64,000 nucleotides of DNA from Ornithinibacillus halotolerans (GTDB taxonomy: Bacteria; Bacillota; Bacilli; Bacillales; Amphibacillaceae): contig NZ_BMEY01000015.1 in assembly GCF_014637405.1 (NCBI RefSeq), forward strand, positions 1 through 64,000. Direction: 5' to 3'. Both the position numbers and the translations under genes were made by a program. Below, piece by piece: positions 44,126 to 52,242 of this stretch (position 1 is the stretch's first letter; each line of letters starts with the position of its first letter). The notes under the pieces are model-generated. The model was not told the origin of the DNA and searched no databases. It worked only from the letters and a program-made list of their open reading frames with translations.

Positions 44126-45103
44126 TTACGGTAATTTATTACCCCGTGAAGCTACGTAAAGAGAATACCATTCTTCACGAGTCATAAGTTCAGCCTGTCG
44201 AATAGCATCTTGGCATTTCGTTATTCTTTCCGGATTTGTTGTTCCGATGACTGGTTGAATCATTGCCGGATGGCGCATAAGCCACGCAAGGACAATTGCT
44301 TCTTTAGAAGTATCTTTTTCTAATGCTAATTTCTCGACCAATTTTATCGTAGCGAGCTCAGATTCTGATGGATTGTCTAACGAACGACCAGAATAAATCC
44401 CGTTTGCTAAAGGAGCCCAAGCTTGTAACTGGATATTAGTTAAACGACAATATTCTATCATTCCTTCTGGAAAATTTACATCTATTCCTTCCTTCTGATT
44501 TACTAATACACCTTCCTCTATCCAATCTTTTTCCTTTAAACTCATATTCAATTGATTTATCACCATAGGTTCGGAGCAGTAAGCATTCAATATTTTGATT
44601 TGAGAAGCATTCATATTAGAAACACCGAAGTGACGGACTTTCCCTGAAGTCCTCAATAATTCAAATGCCTCTGCTATTTCTTCTGGTTCCATTAGCGGAT
44701 CTGGACGATGTAGCAAGAGAATATCTAAATAATCGGTATTTAATCTATCTAATATCCCATCCACCGAGTTAAGTATATGGTCTTTTGATAGATCATACCG
44801 ACCCGGATTCTTGCCATCAGCAAATCGAATACCACATTTCGATTGAAGAACGATGTTTTCTCTGAGTTCTGGGCGCGACTGTAGGATTTCGCCAAATACT
44901 TTTTCTGCTTTTCCTTTTCTATAGATGTCGGCATGATCAAACATTGTAATTCCGTTAGATAATGCTACGTCAATTGCCTTTTCTGTGTTTAGTACATCCT
45001 CTTTGGTGTAGGGAGTATTATCCCAACTTCCCCCGAAACCCATACAACCTAAGATGAGGCGGCTCGTAGTTATCCCCTTTTTCTCAATTGGCATTACTTT
45101 CAT
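44126..45103 (-). CDS. Aldo/keto reductase
   Basis: A 325-residue NADPH-dependent reductase of the YdhF type. The catalytic tetrad can be seen: Asp and Tyr in DHADIYRKGKAE near residue 55-61, Lys in LQSKCGIRF near 87, and His in LLLHRPDPL near 130. NADP binding is by PVIGTTNPERITK near 285. It reduces small carbonyl compounds; the substrate is unknown. It may be co-transcribed with the peptidase gene downstream. Confidence 0.9.
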   Translation of the reverse strand: MKVMPIEKKGITTSRLILGCMGFGGSWDNTPYTKEDVLNTEKAIDVALSNGITMFDHADIYRKGKAEKVFGEILQSRPELRENIVLQSKCGIRFADGKNPGRYDLSKDHILNSVDGILDRLNTDYLDILLLHRPDPLMEPEEIAEAFELLRTSGKVRHFGVSNMNASQIKILNAYCSEPMVINQLNMSLKEKDWIEEGVLVNQKEGIDVNFPEGMIEYCRLTNIQLQAWAPLANGIYSGRSLDNPSESELATIKLVEKLALEKDTSKEAIVLAWLMRHPAMIQPVIGTTNPERITKCQDAIRQAELMTREEWYSLYVASRGNKLP

Positions 45104-45165
45104 ATCATTTCCTCCTGATGATTTTACTCTTTAGATTTCTGATTCCATCGTTTCATATTAAAAAA

Positions 45166-45192
45166 CCATTGTCCATGAAAACAATGGTTTCT
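45166..45192 (-). terminator. Terminator of the thioesterase gene
   Basis: AAACCATTG and CAATGGTTT pair around a short loop just after the stop at 45204; on the minus strand TTTTTTAA follows. Confidence 0.8.
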
Positions 45193-45203
45193 ACAAACCT
45201 TCA

Positions 45204-45620
45204 TTATTTTTGCTGAATAAGTAGAGAGGAAACACATGTAGCAATCTTTTTCTCATTTTGAACTAATTCAGCCACAACATAAGCCAATGTCCTTCCCAAC
45301 TTTTCCACTTTAGCAATTACTTCGATCTCTCCTTCAAAGGCTGGGCGGTGGAAGGTTGTATCTAAATCAATGGATACAAACCCTTGATTCTCTGTTAATT
45401 TCGAGGCAATAGCATAAGCCATTAATATATCTGCGGCAGAGGAAATAAAGCCTCCCATGACCACTCCTAAACCATTTATGAATTTCTGATCAACATCCCA
45501 TATCCCTTTTGCTACTCCATCTTGGGCTTCATTAACTGTCACTTGCATCGTCGTATCACACGGAGGTGGAGTTAGCCCATGAGAGGCAACTTGTTGTAAA
45601 TCTGTAATTGAATATTTCAT
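45204..45620 (-). CDS. PaaI-like hotdog-fold thioesterase
   Basis: A 138-residue hotdog thioesterase with the PaaI-type active region NGLGVVMGGFISSAADILMAYA near residue 48-70 and SIDLDTTFHRPAFEGEIEVIAKV near 84-106. In paa clusters such enzymes hydrolyse stalled or dead-end ring-hydroxylated acyl-CoA. Its promoter (TTGACT, 17 bases, TATTAT) carries ACGT/CGTTA motifs like the other paa promoters. Divergent from the reductase gene. Confidence 0.85.
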   Translation of the reverse strand: MKYSITDLQQVASHGLTPPPCDTTMQVTVNEAQDGVAKGIWDVDQKFINGLGVVMGGFISSAADILMAYAIASKLTENQGFVSIDLDTTFHRPAFEGEIEVIAKVEKLGRTLAYVVAELVQNEKKIATCVSSLLIQQK

Positions 45621-45672
45621 AAAATCCTACCCCTTCCATAATTTAAACAACCGTCAATTATACGTTAGTAAA

Positions 45673-45701
45673 ATAATACGTTTATAAATAAAAGAAGTCA
45701 A
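45673..45701 (-). promoter_or_regulatory. Promoter of the PaaI-like thioesterase gene
   Basis: On the minus strand TTGACT (45696-45701) and TATTAT (45673-45678) are 17 bases apart. ACGTTAGTAAAATAATACGT, with terminal ACGT blocks on each side, overlaps the -10 region. Confidence 0.72.
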
Positions 45702-45824
45702 TATTATCATAAATTTGATAATTAATCGTTTATTCAATTATTAACTAAATACACCTAAAATCCCGTGTTTTTTCATGAAAATGTAGGAGAAGATCGCACT
45801 ATTGTTTCACTTTTTTAAATAATA

Positions 45825-45901
45825 TTGACTTTTTTACACAATATTTTTATTATTTATATAACAATATTTTATTAACCGTATTATTTACGTTATATTGTTA
45901 T
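45825..45901 (+). promoter_or_regulatory. Promoter and inverted repeats of the ferredoxin reductase gene
   Basis: TTGACT (45825-45830) and TATTAT (45848-45853) are 17 bases apart. Downstream lie ATAACAATAT (45858-45867) and its exact complement ATATTGTTAT (45892-45901), with CGTATTATTTACGTTA between. The ATAACA/TGTTAT arms are shared with the paaA promoter. Confidence 0.72.
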
Positions 45902-45946
45902 GCTGATTATTAATTTTCTCATTATAAGATTAAAGGAGACCTACAG

Positions 45947-46945
45947 ATGAAAAATAGTGAAATATCAGATATTACGATAATAGGTGCTGGTCCAGTTGGC
46001 TTATTTACGGCGTTTTATGCAGGTATGCGGGAAGCGTCTGTCAAGATTATTGATAGTATGCAAGAGGTCGGAGGGCAACTTGCCGCATTATACCCTGATA
46101 AATATATTTATGATGTCGCCGGCTTTCCAGGAGTAAAAGCAAGGGATTTAGTAGCAGAACTTCATAAACAAGCATTAACATTTTCCCCTACCATTTGTTT
46201 AGATGAACAAGTTCAAAATATTATACAGTTGGACGATGGAACTTTTGAAATTCACACATCTAAGAATATTCATTTTACTAAAAGTATTATTATTTCTGCC
46301 GGAGCTGGGGCTTTTGAGCCGAGAAGGTTAAAGCTTGATGAGGCAGTTGAATTTGAAAATCGAACCCTCCACTACTTTGTGAAAGATCTTAACCACTTTG
46401 ACGGAAAACAAGTTCTTATTTGCGGCGGTGGAGATTCAGCTGTTGATTGGGCACTTGCACTAGAAGATATTGCAAGTGAAGTAACACTTATTCATCGAAG
46501 AGATGCTTTTCGTGCCCATGAGCATAGCTTAACCCTGCTTAAATCCTCTTCTGTTACTATTCGAACACCATTTGAATTGAAGGAGCTTATCGGAACTAAT
46601 GGAGTCATCGAACAAGCTGTCATTCAAAAGGTTAAAAGTGTAGACACGGAGATCTATTCCATTGATGAGGTTATTGTTAATTATGGTTTTATTACCAATA
46701 TCGGACCTATTAAATCTTGGGGACTTAACACGACGAAAAACGCAATTATCGTAAATGGAAAGATGGAAACCAATATACCTGGAATTTATGCCGCAGGGGA
46801 CATTTGTGCATATGAAGGGAAACCAAAACTAATTGCAACTGGATTTGGAGAAGCAACTATTGCCGTTAACCACGCAAAATCATTCCTAGATCCAAAAGCA
46901 AAACTCAGTGTACATAGTACGCATTTGTTTGCGGAACCAAAGTAA
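45947..46945 (+). CDS. Ferredoxin-NADP reductase, thioredoxin-reductase type
   Basis: A 332-residue flavoprotein. The FAD loop is IIGAGPVGLFTAFYAG near residue 10-25, the NADPH loop is ICGGGDSAVDWALAL near 158-172, and GIYAAGDICAYEGKPKLIATGFGEA near 280-304 closes the FAD site. There is no CxxC redox motif, so it is the YumC-type reductase that feeds electrons from NADPH to ferredoxin or flavodoxin. With no paaE present, it may supply PaaABC. The ATG follows AAAGGAG. Confidence 0.92.
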   Translation: MKNSEISDITIIGAGPVGLFTAFYAGMREASVKIIDSMQEVGGQLAALYPDKYIYDVAGFPGVKARDLVAELHKQALTFSPTICLDEQVQNIIQLDDGTFEIHTSKNIHFTKSIIISAGAGAFEPRRLKLDEAVEFENRTLHYFVKDLNHFDGKQVLICGGGDSAVDWALALEDIASEVTLIHRRDAFRAHEHSLTLLKSSSVTIRTPFELKELIGTNGVIEQAVIQKVKSVDTEIYSIDEVIVNYGFITNIGPIKSWGLNTTKNAIIVNGKMETNIPGIYAAGDICAYEGKPKLIATGFGEATIAVNHAKSFLDPKAKLSVHSTHLFAEPK

Positions 46946-46992
46946 AAAAACGACCCGTATATAGAGGTTTTTAGTCCTCCATACACGGGTCG
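46944..46992 (-). terminator. Terminator shared by convergent units
   Basis: CGACCCGTATATAGAGG and CCTCCATACACGGGTCG form a 17-bp stem with G-U pairs. On the minus strand it is followed by seven T, so it ends the four-gene ligase operon; it also directly follows the reductase stop. Confidence 0.92.
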
Positions 46993-47002
46993 CATCCTTC
47001 AT

Positions 47003-47203
47003 TTAGCAGCGACTAGTATTTACTTCATACCATTCTTTCTGAGTAGAATCAGATGGTCCAGCAATTTTTTTGAACTTTGCTTTAGGTATTTTTACTTTTA
47101 AATAATTCGCTTCTTCTTTTGATAGCCTAAGTTCACGTACACCTCTACCATCTTTAAAAGATTCGAGTAAGAATTCATCAAATGCCTCTTTATTGGAAAC
47201 CAT
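47003..47203 (-). CDS. Small conserved-looking hypothetical protein
   Basis: A 66-residue basic protein with no recognised domain, mostly helical, ending in Cys. AAGGAGGGAG precedes the ATG, and the gene begins 12 bases after the racemase stop, which makes it a real last gene of the ligase operon. Function unknown. Confidence 0.72.
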   Translation of the reverse strand: MVSNKEAFDEFLLESFKDGRGVRELRLSKEEANYLKVKIPKAKFKKIAGPSDSTQKEWYEVNTSRC

Positions 47204-47215
47204 GAATCTCCCTCC

Positions 47216-47947
47216 TTACTCTTGATTTAACATGATCACATTCTGTTTAACTTCTTTCCCAGAAAGAATAATGGATTGATTGACAAGAACTTGCATTGCA
47301 TCCACACAATAATCCTGTAACTGATTAGATATAGGAATACAAGAAAGTTCTGTACAGCCAAGAATAACACAATCGCAGTTTTCTGTTTCTGTCATATTGA
47401 TAATAATTTGTTCAAATCCAGCTACATCAACCGGTATATCCGCTTTAAAATCATAAATAGTACGCATCACTTTTTCTTGGGAATGCACATCTGGGATATG
47501 TGCCTCCATATTATATTTATGACAAACACGCTGATATATACCACTATTTACCGTACCGTCTGTTGCTAAGATGCCAATTTTTATTGCTTGTCCGAATTTG
47601 TTTCGAATATGCTTTACTGTCTCTTCAATCATATGAATAATATTAATCGTTGTCATCGATTGCATCTCATCGTAGAAGTAATGGGATGTATTACAAGGAA
47701 TAGCGATATTTTCAATGCCAGCCGCTTCAAATATTTCAAAATCTTTCTTAACAGCTTCCAAAAACGGTTCCTTGTTATCTTCTAAAATAGCCCTTGTCCG
47801 ATCAGGAATTGTGGCATGGTTAAGAATAACCATGTCAATATGATCTTGATCTTTATGAGCGACTGTATTCTCGATTACCTTCTCAAAAAACAATGAGGTT
47901 GCCGCTGGTCCCATTCCGCCTAAAACGCCTAATTTCTTCTGTTCCAT
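47216..47947 (-). CDS. Aspartate/glutamate racemase family protein
   Basis: A 243-residue PLP-independent racemase. The two catalytic cysteines are visible in IAIPCNTSHYF near residue 83 and VILGCTELSC near 197. LGVLGGMGPAAT (residues 7-18) is the aspartate-racemase-type N terminus rather than MurI. It should make D-Asp or D-Glu. It lies between a Mur-type ligase and a small protein gene, in an operon with an ATP-grasp ligase, which suggests the D-amino acid is a ligase substrate. Confidence 0.92.
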   Translation of the reverse strand: MEQKKLGVLGGMGPAATSLFFEKVIENTVAHKDQDHIDMVILNHATIPDRTRAILEDNKEPFLEAVKKDFEIFEAAGIENIAIPCNTSHYFYDEMQSMTTINIIHMIEETVKHIRNKFGQAIKIGILATDGTVNSGIYQRVCHKYNMEAHIPDVHSQEKVMRTIYDFKADIPVDVAGFEQIIINMTETENCDCVILGCTELSCIPISNQLQDYCVDAMQVLVNQSIILSGKEVKQNVIMLNQE

Positions 47948-47984
47948 TCTTCCACCCGCTTCTCTACCTTGCTGTTACTTTAGG

Positions 47985-49478
47985 CTATTTTACCTCTACA
48001 TTTTCTTTATCTAATGCTTCAAGAGCAATTCCAGCACCATAGTCCATACCTTGGCATCCTGCAAGTAGGACAAGGTCACCTTTTGTTGTATGTGTTAATG
48101 CTTCATGAATAGCATCTGGCAATTCATTATATAAATCTACACGAATGCCTGCCTTATCCATTACTTCTTGAAAAGCACTAACCTCTTCATCGGTTACTTC
48201 ATCCTTTGATGTTGTATGTGATACACTTCGAGTTGCTATTACTTCCTTAATCTTAAGTTTTTCTGCCCACTTTACAATCACTTCTGCATTTTCGCGATTG
48301 ATTGTAGCACCTCTTTGCCCTCTAATTGCATATACTAGGTGTAGGTTTTCATAATCCATAAAATCTAATGTCTGTAATGTCACATTGATATTTCCAGGAT
48401 TGGCAAAGTGATCATCAACAACTTTTATTTCATCTTCATGAATGAACTCAAATCGTCTTGGCACACCAGAAAATTCTTTTAATGTTTCTTGAATCGTAGT
48501 TACTCTTACCCCACTTAATAAAGCAATAGTAATTGCAACCATTGCATTGTATACAGAGTGCAGACCAGGTACAGCTAACTCAACCTTAAATTCACTTGGC
48601 TCGTACTTAATACCACTCGCTTCAAATGGCTTTAAGATTTCGACTGTAAATTTCCCTCTTCCAGTTGATAAGTCTAAATCTTTACAATGAAGATAGCCAT
48701 TGTTGTTCGTTAGTCCAAAAGATATGACTTTTGCCTCTGTTTGGTCAACTAATGAAGCAGAATATTTATCATCTAAATTTAACACTGCGTAAGCATCTGG
48801 TGAGGCATTACGAATTAAGCTTGATTTCACCTCAAAATACCTTTCAAACGTACCGTGCATTTCCATATGTTCTTTACTCATATTGTTCAGTGAAACAATG
48901 TCGTACTCGACACCTTCAACACGATGTAATTCTAAGGCAGCCGATGACACTTCCATCGTTACATGCGTTACATCATTTTCAACCATATCGTTTAGATATT
49001 TTTGTAAATCCAATGACTCTGGCGTCGTTAATTCAGCAGGAATAGATGTATCGCCATTTTTCACGACAACCGTTCCAATAAGTCCTGTTCTGCGACCCTC
49101 TTTTTCCAAAATAGCATTCGTCATATATGAGGTTGTTGTTTTTCCATTAGTCGCGGTAATCCCGATCATTGTCATTTTTGACGAAGGATTTTTATATAAT
49201 TGTGAACCTAATTTCGCTAGTGCAATTCGGCTATCAGAAACAACATATTGTGGAATATGTAAATCTGCTTGATAGTCTTCTACTACTGCAGCAACTGCTC
49301 CACGTTGTATGGCATCAGGTAAATATTTGTGTCCGTCTGTTTTATAACCTTTCACACAAACAAATAAGTCTCCTTTTTCCACCTTTTGGGAATGATAAGA
49401 GACACTATTAATCTCTACATCCAACACTTCTGTACTATTCGTTACATCTAACACTTCTAACAACTGTTTCAACTGCAT
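47985..49478 (-). CDS. Divergent Mur ligase family protein (MurE-like)
   Basis: A 497-residue Mur ligase with all three domains. The ATP loop is GITATNGKTTTSYM near residue 107-120, and TTPESLDLQKYL near 153 matches the MurE nucleotide-peptide site. Lys of YFEVKSSLI near 219 fits the carbamylated lysine. The C-terminal domain is unusual. The usual DYAHxP is DDHFANPGN, the amino-acid-selecting DNPR (DAP) or DNPA (Lys) motif is absent, and MEVSSHAL is MEVSSAAL. It is therefore probably not the housekeeping MurE. It starts 12 bases after the ATP-grasp stop. Confidence 0.88.
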   Translation of the reverse strand: MQLKQLLEVLDVTNSTEVLDVEINSVSYHSQKVEKGDLFVCVKGYKTDGHKYLPDAIQRGAVAAVVEDYQADLHIPQYVVSDSRIALAKLGSQLYKNPSSKMTMIGITATNGKTTTSYMTNAILEKEGRRTGLIGTVVVKNGDTSIPAELTTPESLDLQKYLNDMVENDVTHVTMEVSSAALELHRVEGVEYDIVSLNNMSKEHMEMHGTFERYFEVKSSLIRNASPDAYAVLNLDDKYSASLVDQTEAKVISFGLTNNNGYLHCKDLDLSTGRGKFTVEILKPFEASGIKYEPSEFKVELAVPGLHSVYNAMVAITIALLSGVRVTTIQETLKEFSGVPRRFEFIHEDEIKVVDDHFANPGNINVTLQTLDFMDYENLHLVYAIRGQRGATINRENAEVIVKWAEKLKIKEVIATRSVSHTTSKDEVTDEEVSAFQEVMDKAGIRVDLYNELPDAIHEALTHTTKGDLVLLAGCQGMDYGAGIALEALDKENVEVK

Positions 49479-49490
49479 CCAACATACCTC

Positions 49491-50675
49491 CTAGCCTCTT
49501 TTACGGCCTCCTAATAACTTTCCAACTCGATGTTTAGTAAAAGCAATTGCTGGTTTTGGATCACGAATGCTCCAAATTGCATATGCTTTTGGACGAAATA
49601 GTGACTTAACCACTTCACCTATTTTCAATTGTCCTGTTTGCACATATCCTTTAACTGCTAGTAAATCTTCATAACCATACCAAAAGGCACGATTCGTAGT
49701 TTCTGTTACAGCTTTAGGTTCAAGTGGTTCTCCTATCATCTCTCGATACGTAATATAAGGGAAATTTAAGCCAACTTTATATAATAAATGGTTAAAGTTT
49801 GTAATTCGGGCATTTATTTCAATTAAATAGAACTCGCCGGTTTCTTCATCTTTTTTAAACTCTATCTCTGCAAAGCCTTTATAATTTATCCCTTCTAAAA
49901 AGTTCGAACCAATCTCAAATAGTTTGGGGGTATACTTCTGAATCGTATAAACAGATGCCCCGAAATTAATTGGGTATTGGCGAAGCTTTTGACATGTAGT
50001 CCAGTGGGTCACTTTAGATTCTTGATTTAAATACGCGTCGAACGTATACATATGATCATCAAATCCAGGGATAATTCGTTGAACAAATACTTCCAAGTTT
50101 GCTTGTTTCGCCTGTTCTAATGCCTCTTCTAATTCCTGCATATTATAAACTTTAAAAATCTTTTTACGGAACACTCTAACAAAGGTTGGCGAATCAAAAG
50201 GTTTTACTAAACAAGGAAATTTAATCTCTTCTTCCACCCTTTGTTTGAAGTTTGGCTCATGAATTCGAACGGTCTCCGGTACACGTACACCATGTTTCAC
50301 TGCTAGCTCATGTAATGTATCTTTATTCATTACTTTCGTAGCTAAACCTTGTTCGGTTTGTGGAATTAAATAATATTTCTTTATTTCATGTAAATGAGCA
50401 TCAATTACCTCCAGATATGTATCATGGCATGGTATTAATACTGGTTTTTTCTCTTGCTTTTTAGCATAATCAATTAATGCCTCAATAAACTTTTCCGTCT
50501 CTTTTTGATAATGAGGTACAATTATTTTCTCATTACAATATTTTGAAGCCGCTCCATACCGATCCTCTTCTGAATAATCCATTGCTACTGTATGGACACC
50601 CTCTTTTCCAAGGCTTCGGATGGCACTTAATCCTATATAATAGTTATTACCTAATATAACTGCTTTATGACTCAT
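49491..50675 (-). CDS. ATP-grasp carboxylate-amine ligase (D-Asp ligase-like)
   Basis: A 394-residue ATP-grasp enzyme. The pre-ATP-grasp domain (1-110) has LIPCHDTYLEVID. The ATP domain has FPCLVKPFDSP near 158, VQRIIPGFDDHMYTFDAYLN near 205-224 and metal-binding FYLIEINARITNFNHLLYKVG near 290-310. The layout resembles Aslfm, the enterococcal D-aspartate ligase that builds peptidoglycan cross-bridges and is encoded beside an aspartate racemase. I chose the ATG at 50675 behind ATAGGAGAA. First gene of the operon. Confidence 0.88.
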   Translation of the reverse strand: MSHKAVILGNNYYIGLSAIRSLGKEGVHTVAMDYSEEDRYGAASKYCNEKIIVPHYQKETEKFIEALIDYAKKQEKKPVLIPCHDTYLEVIDAHLHEIKKYYLIPQTEQGLATKVMNKDTLHELAVKHGVRVPETVRIHEPNFKQRVEEEIKFPCLVKPFDSPTFVRVFRKKIFKVYNMQELEEALEQAKQANLEVFVQRIIPGFDDHMYTFDAYLNQESKVTHWTTCQKLRQYPINFGASVYTIQKYTPKLFEIGSNFLEGINYKGFAEIEFKKDEETGEFYLIEINARITNFNHLLYKVGLNFPYITYREMIGEPLEPKAVTETTNRAFWYGYEDLLAVKGYVQTGQLKIGEVVKSLFRPKAYAIWSIRDPKPAIAFTKHRVGKLLGGRKRG

Positions 50676-50948
50676 ATTCGTTTCTCCTATATGGGTTATT
50701 CCTATCAAATTAACACAAATGCATTTAGCATTAGTTGTTTCCTTACTTTATTATATTCTTCATTATACCTATCTACAAATTAAAGCTCAATAAGACATTG
50801 TTAGGGATTTTAATTAACAAATAAACTATTCGTTCTTTTGCAAAAATTAATAAGAATAGCCACAAAAGTATGATATATTGTATATATAGTAATATTTACC
50901 TAAATTAATTGATCAATCATTAGAAGAGATAGAGGGGAATTGTAGTCA

Positions 50949-52205
50949 ATGCGTCTAGATAAAGCTTTTATTTTTCTCATATTTTTCATTTCTGTCGTTG
51001 TCGCTTTTAGCTCAGGCGGAATTAGAGTAGAACTATCTGATTACTTGATTGCACTTTTTCTCTTTTATTTCTTTTCAACCTTATACTATCATTTAAAAGT
51101 AGTTGTCAAACAAGGAAATTCAAGAATTGATTACACAATCCCATATAGCCTTGGAATAGCATTATTCGCAGGACCAATAGGTGCGTTTTTTTATGAATTA
51201 TGTTATATGTTTACCGTTTATTTCATAAGAAAGTCTAGTAAGATTGCAGATGAAGAGGAACTATTACATACATTTTATAATGTCGGAGCTTTTGCTCTAA
51301 ATGGGGCAATTGGCTATTATTTATTCCATTGGCTTCATCCAGTAGTTGGACAAGTTCCATTTGGATTCTGGTTATTAATAATTGGTATCGTGATGCTAAT
51401 GTCCTTTTTATCTCATCTATACTTAGCAATCGTTTTTCTTTTTAGTGGTGAATTTAAAACTATTCAAGATGTATTATCCTTTATCAAAAGTAGAAGTATT
51501 TTAGATCTAGGTAAAATAGTCTTTTCTAACGGATTGTTATTCGCATTTTTAGAAAGTCGACAATGGGAAATGGTCGTCGGTTTATTTATGTTAAATTACC
51601 TTGTCAGTCGTTCCAACGTTGCGATTAACCAGTCCCTTCAACATAAGATGGAACGGGATAAATTCGAACAGATGGCTTATACCGATTTTCTAACTGAAGT
51701 ATACAATCGAACCTACATGGATAAGAAAATGGATGAGCTTAATCATTCCGGAGAACGAATAGGGATTATTGTTACAGACATAGATTCTTTTAAGCGAATT
51801 AATGATACTTATAATCATGCGGTTGGTGACCGAGCAATCCAGCACTTTGCCCAAGTGCTGCAAAACTATTTAAAAGCAGATGATGACTTTTTATTCCGCA
51901 GTGGCGGTGAAGAATTTACTATCTTCTTAAGAAACCGCACGTATAGTGAATGTGTTTATTTAGTGGAACAGTTAAGAGATGGAATTAAAAATACTCCGGC
52001 TATTGCAGAGTATGACAATAAAAAAATCCATATTTCAATGACAGCATCATTTGGTCTATATTATTACAAAACAAATGAATCTATTGATATTAAGAAAGCT
52101 TATGTTTATGCGGATCAATTATTAATAAAATCTAAAAACCTCGGTAAAAATCGTTTCTCTGCAAAGGATGGTCTGGTTGATTTACCATTGTCAGCAAGGT
52201 ATTAG
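50949..52205 (+). CDS. Membrane-anchored diguanylate cyclase (GGDEF)
   Basis: A 418-residue protein. About six helices (residues 5-215) form an N-terminal membrane sensor. The GGDEF domain runs from about 245, starting YTDFLTEVYNRTYMD, with the active loop RSGGEEFTIF near 320-329. The position of the inhibitory RxxD site is occupied by ADDD, so feedback by c-di-GMP at that site is probably lost. It makes c-di-GMP in response to an unknown membrane signal. Monocistronic. Confidence 0.92.
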   Translation: MRLDKAFIFLIFFISVVVAFSSGGIRVELSDYLIALFLFYFFSTLYYHLKVVVKQGNSRIDYTIPYSLGIALFAGPIGAFFYELCYMFTVYFIRKSSKIADEEELLHTFYNVGAFALNGAIGYYLFHWLHPVVGQVPFGFWLLIIGIVMLMSFLSHLYLAIVFLFSGEFKTIQDVLSFIKSRSILDLGKIVFSNGLLFAFLESRQWEMVVGLFMLNYLVSRSNVAINQSLQHKMERDKFEQMAYTDFLTEVYNRTYMDKKMDELNHSGERIGIIVTDIDSFKRINDTYNHAVGDRAIQHFAQVLQNYLKADDDFLFRSGGEEFTIFLRNRTYSECVYLVEQLRDGIKNTPAIAEYDNKKIHISMTASFGLYYYKTNESIDIKKAYVYADQLLIKSKNLGKNRFSAKDGLVDLPLSARY

Positions 52206-52242
52206 AAAGAGGCCTATTCATTAAAGGAATAAGCCTCCTTTC
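52205..52242. terminator. Bidirectional terminator
   Basis: GAAAGAGGC-TATTC and GAATA-GCCTC-TTTC form an imperfect long stem between the convergent GGDEF and asparagine synthetase genes. Confidence 0.8.
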
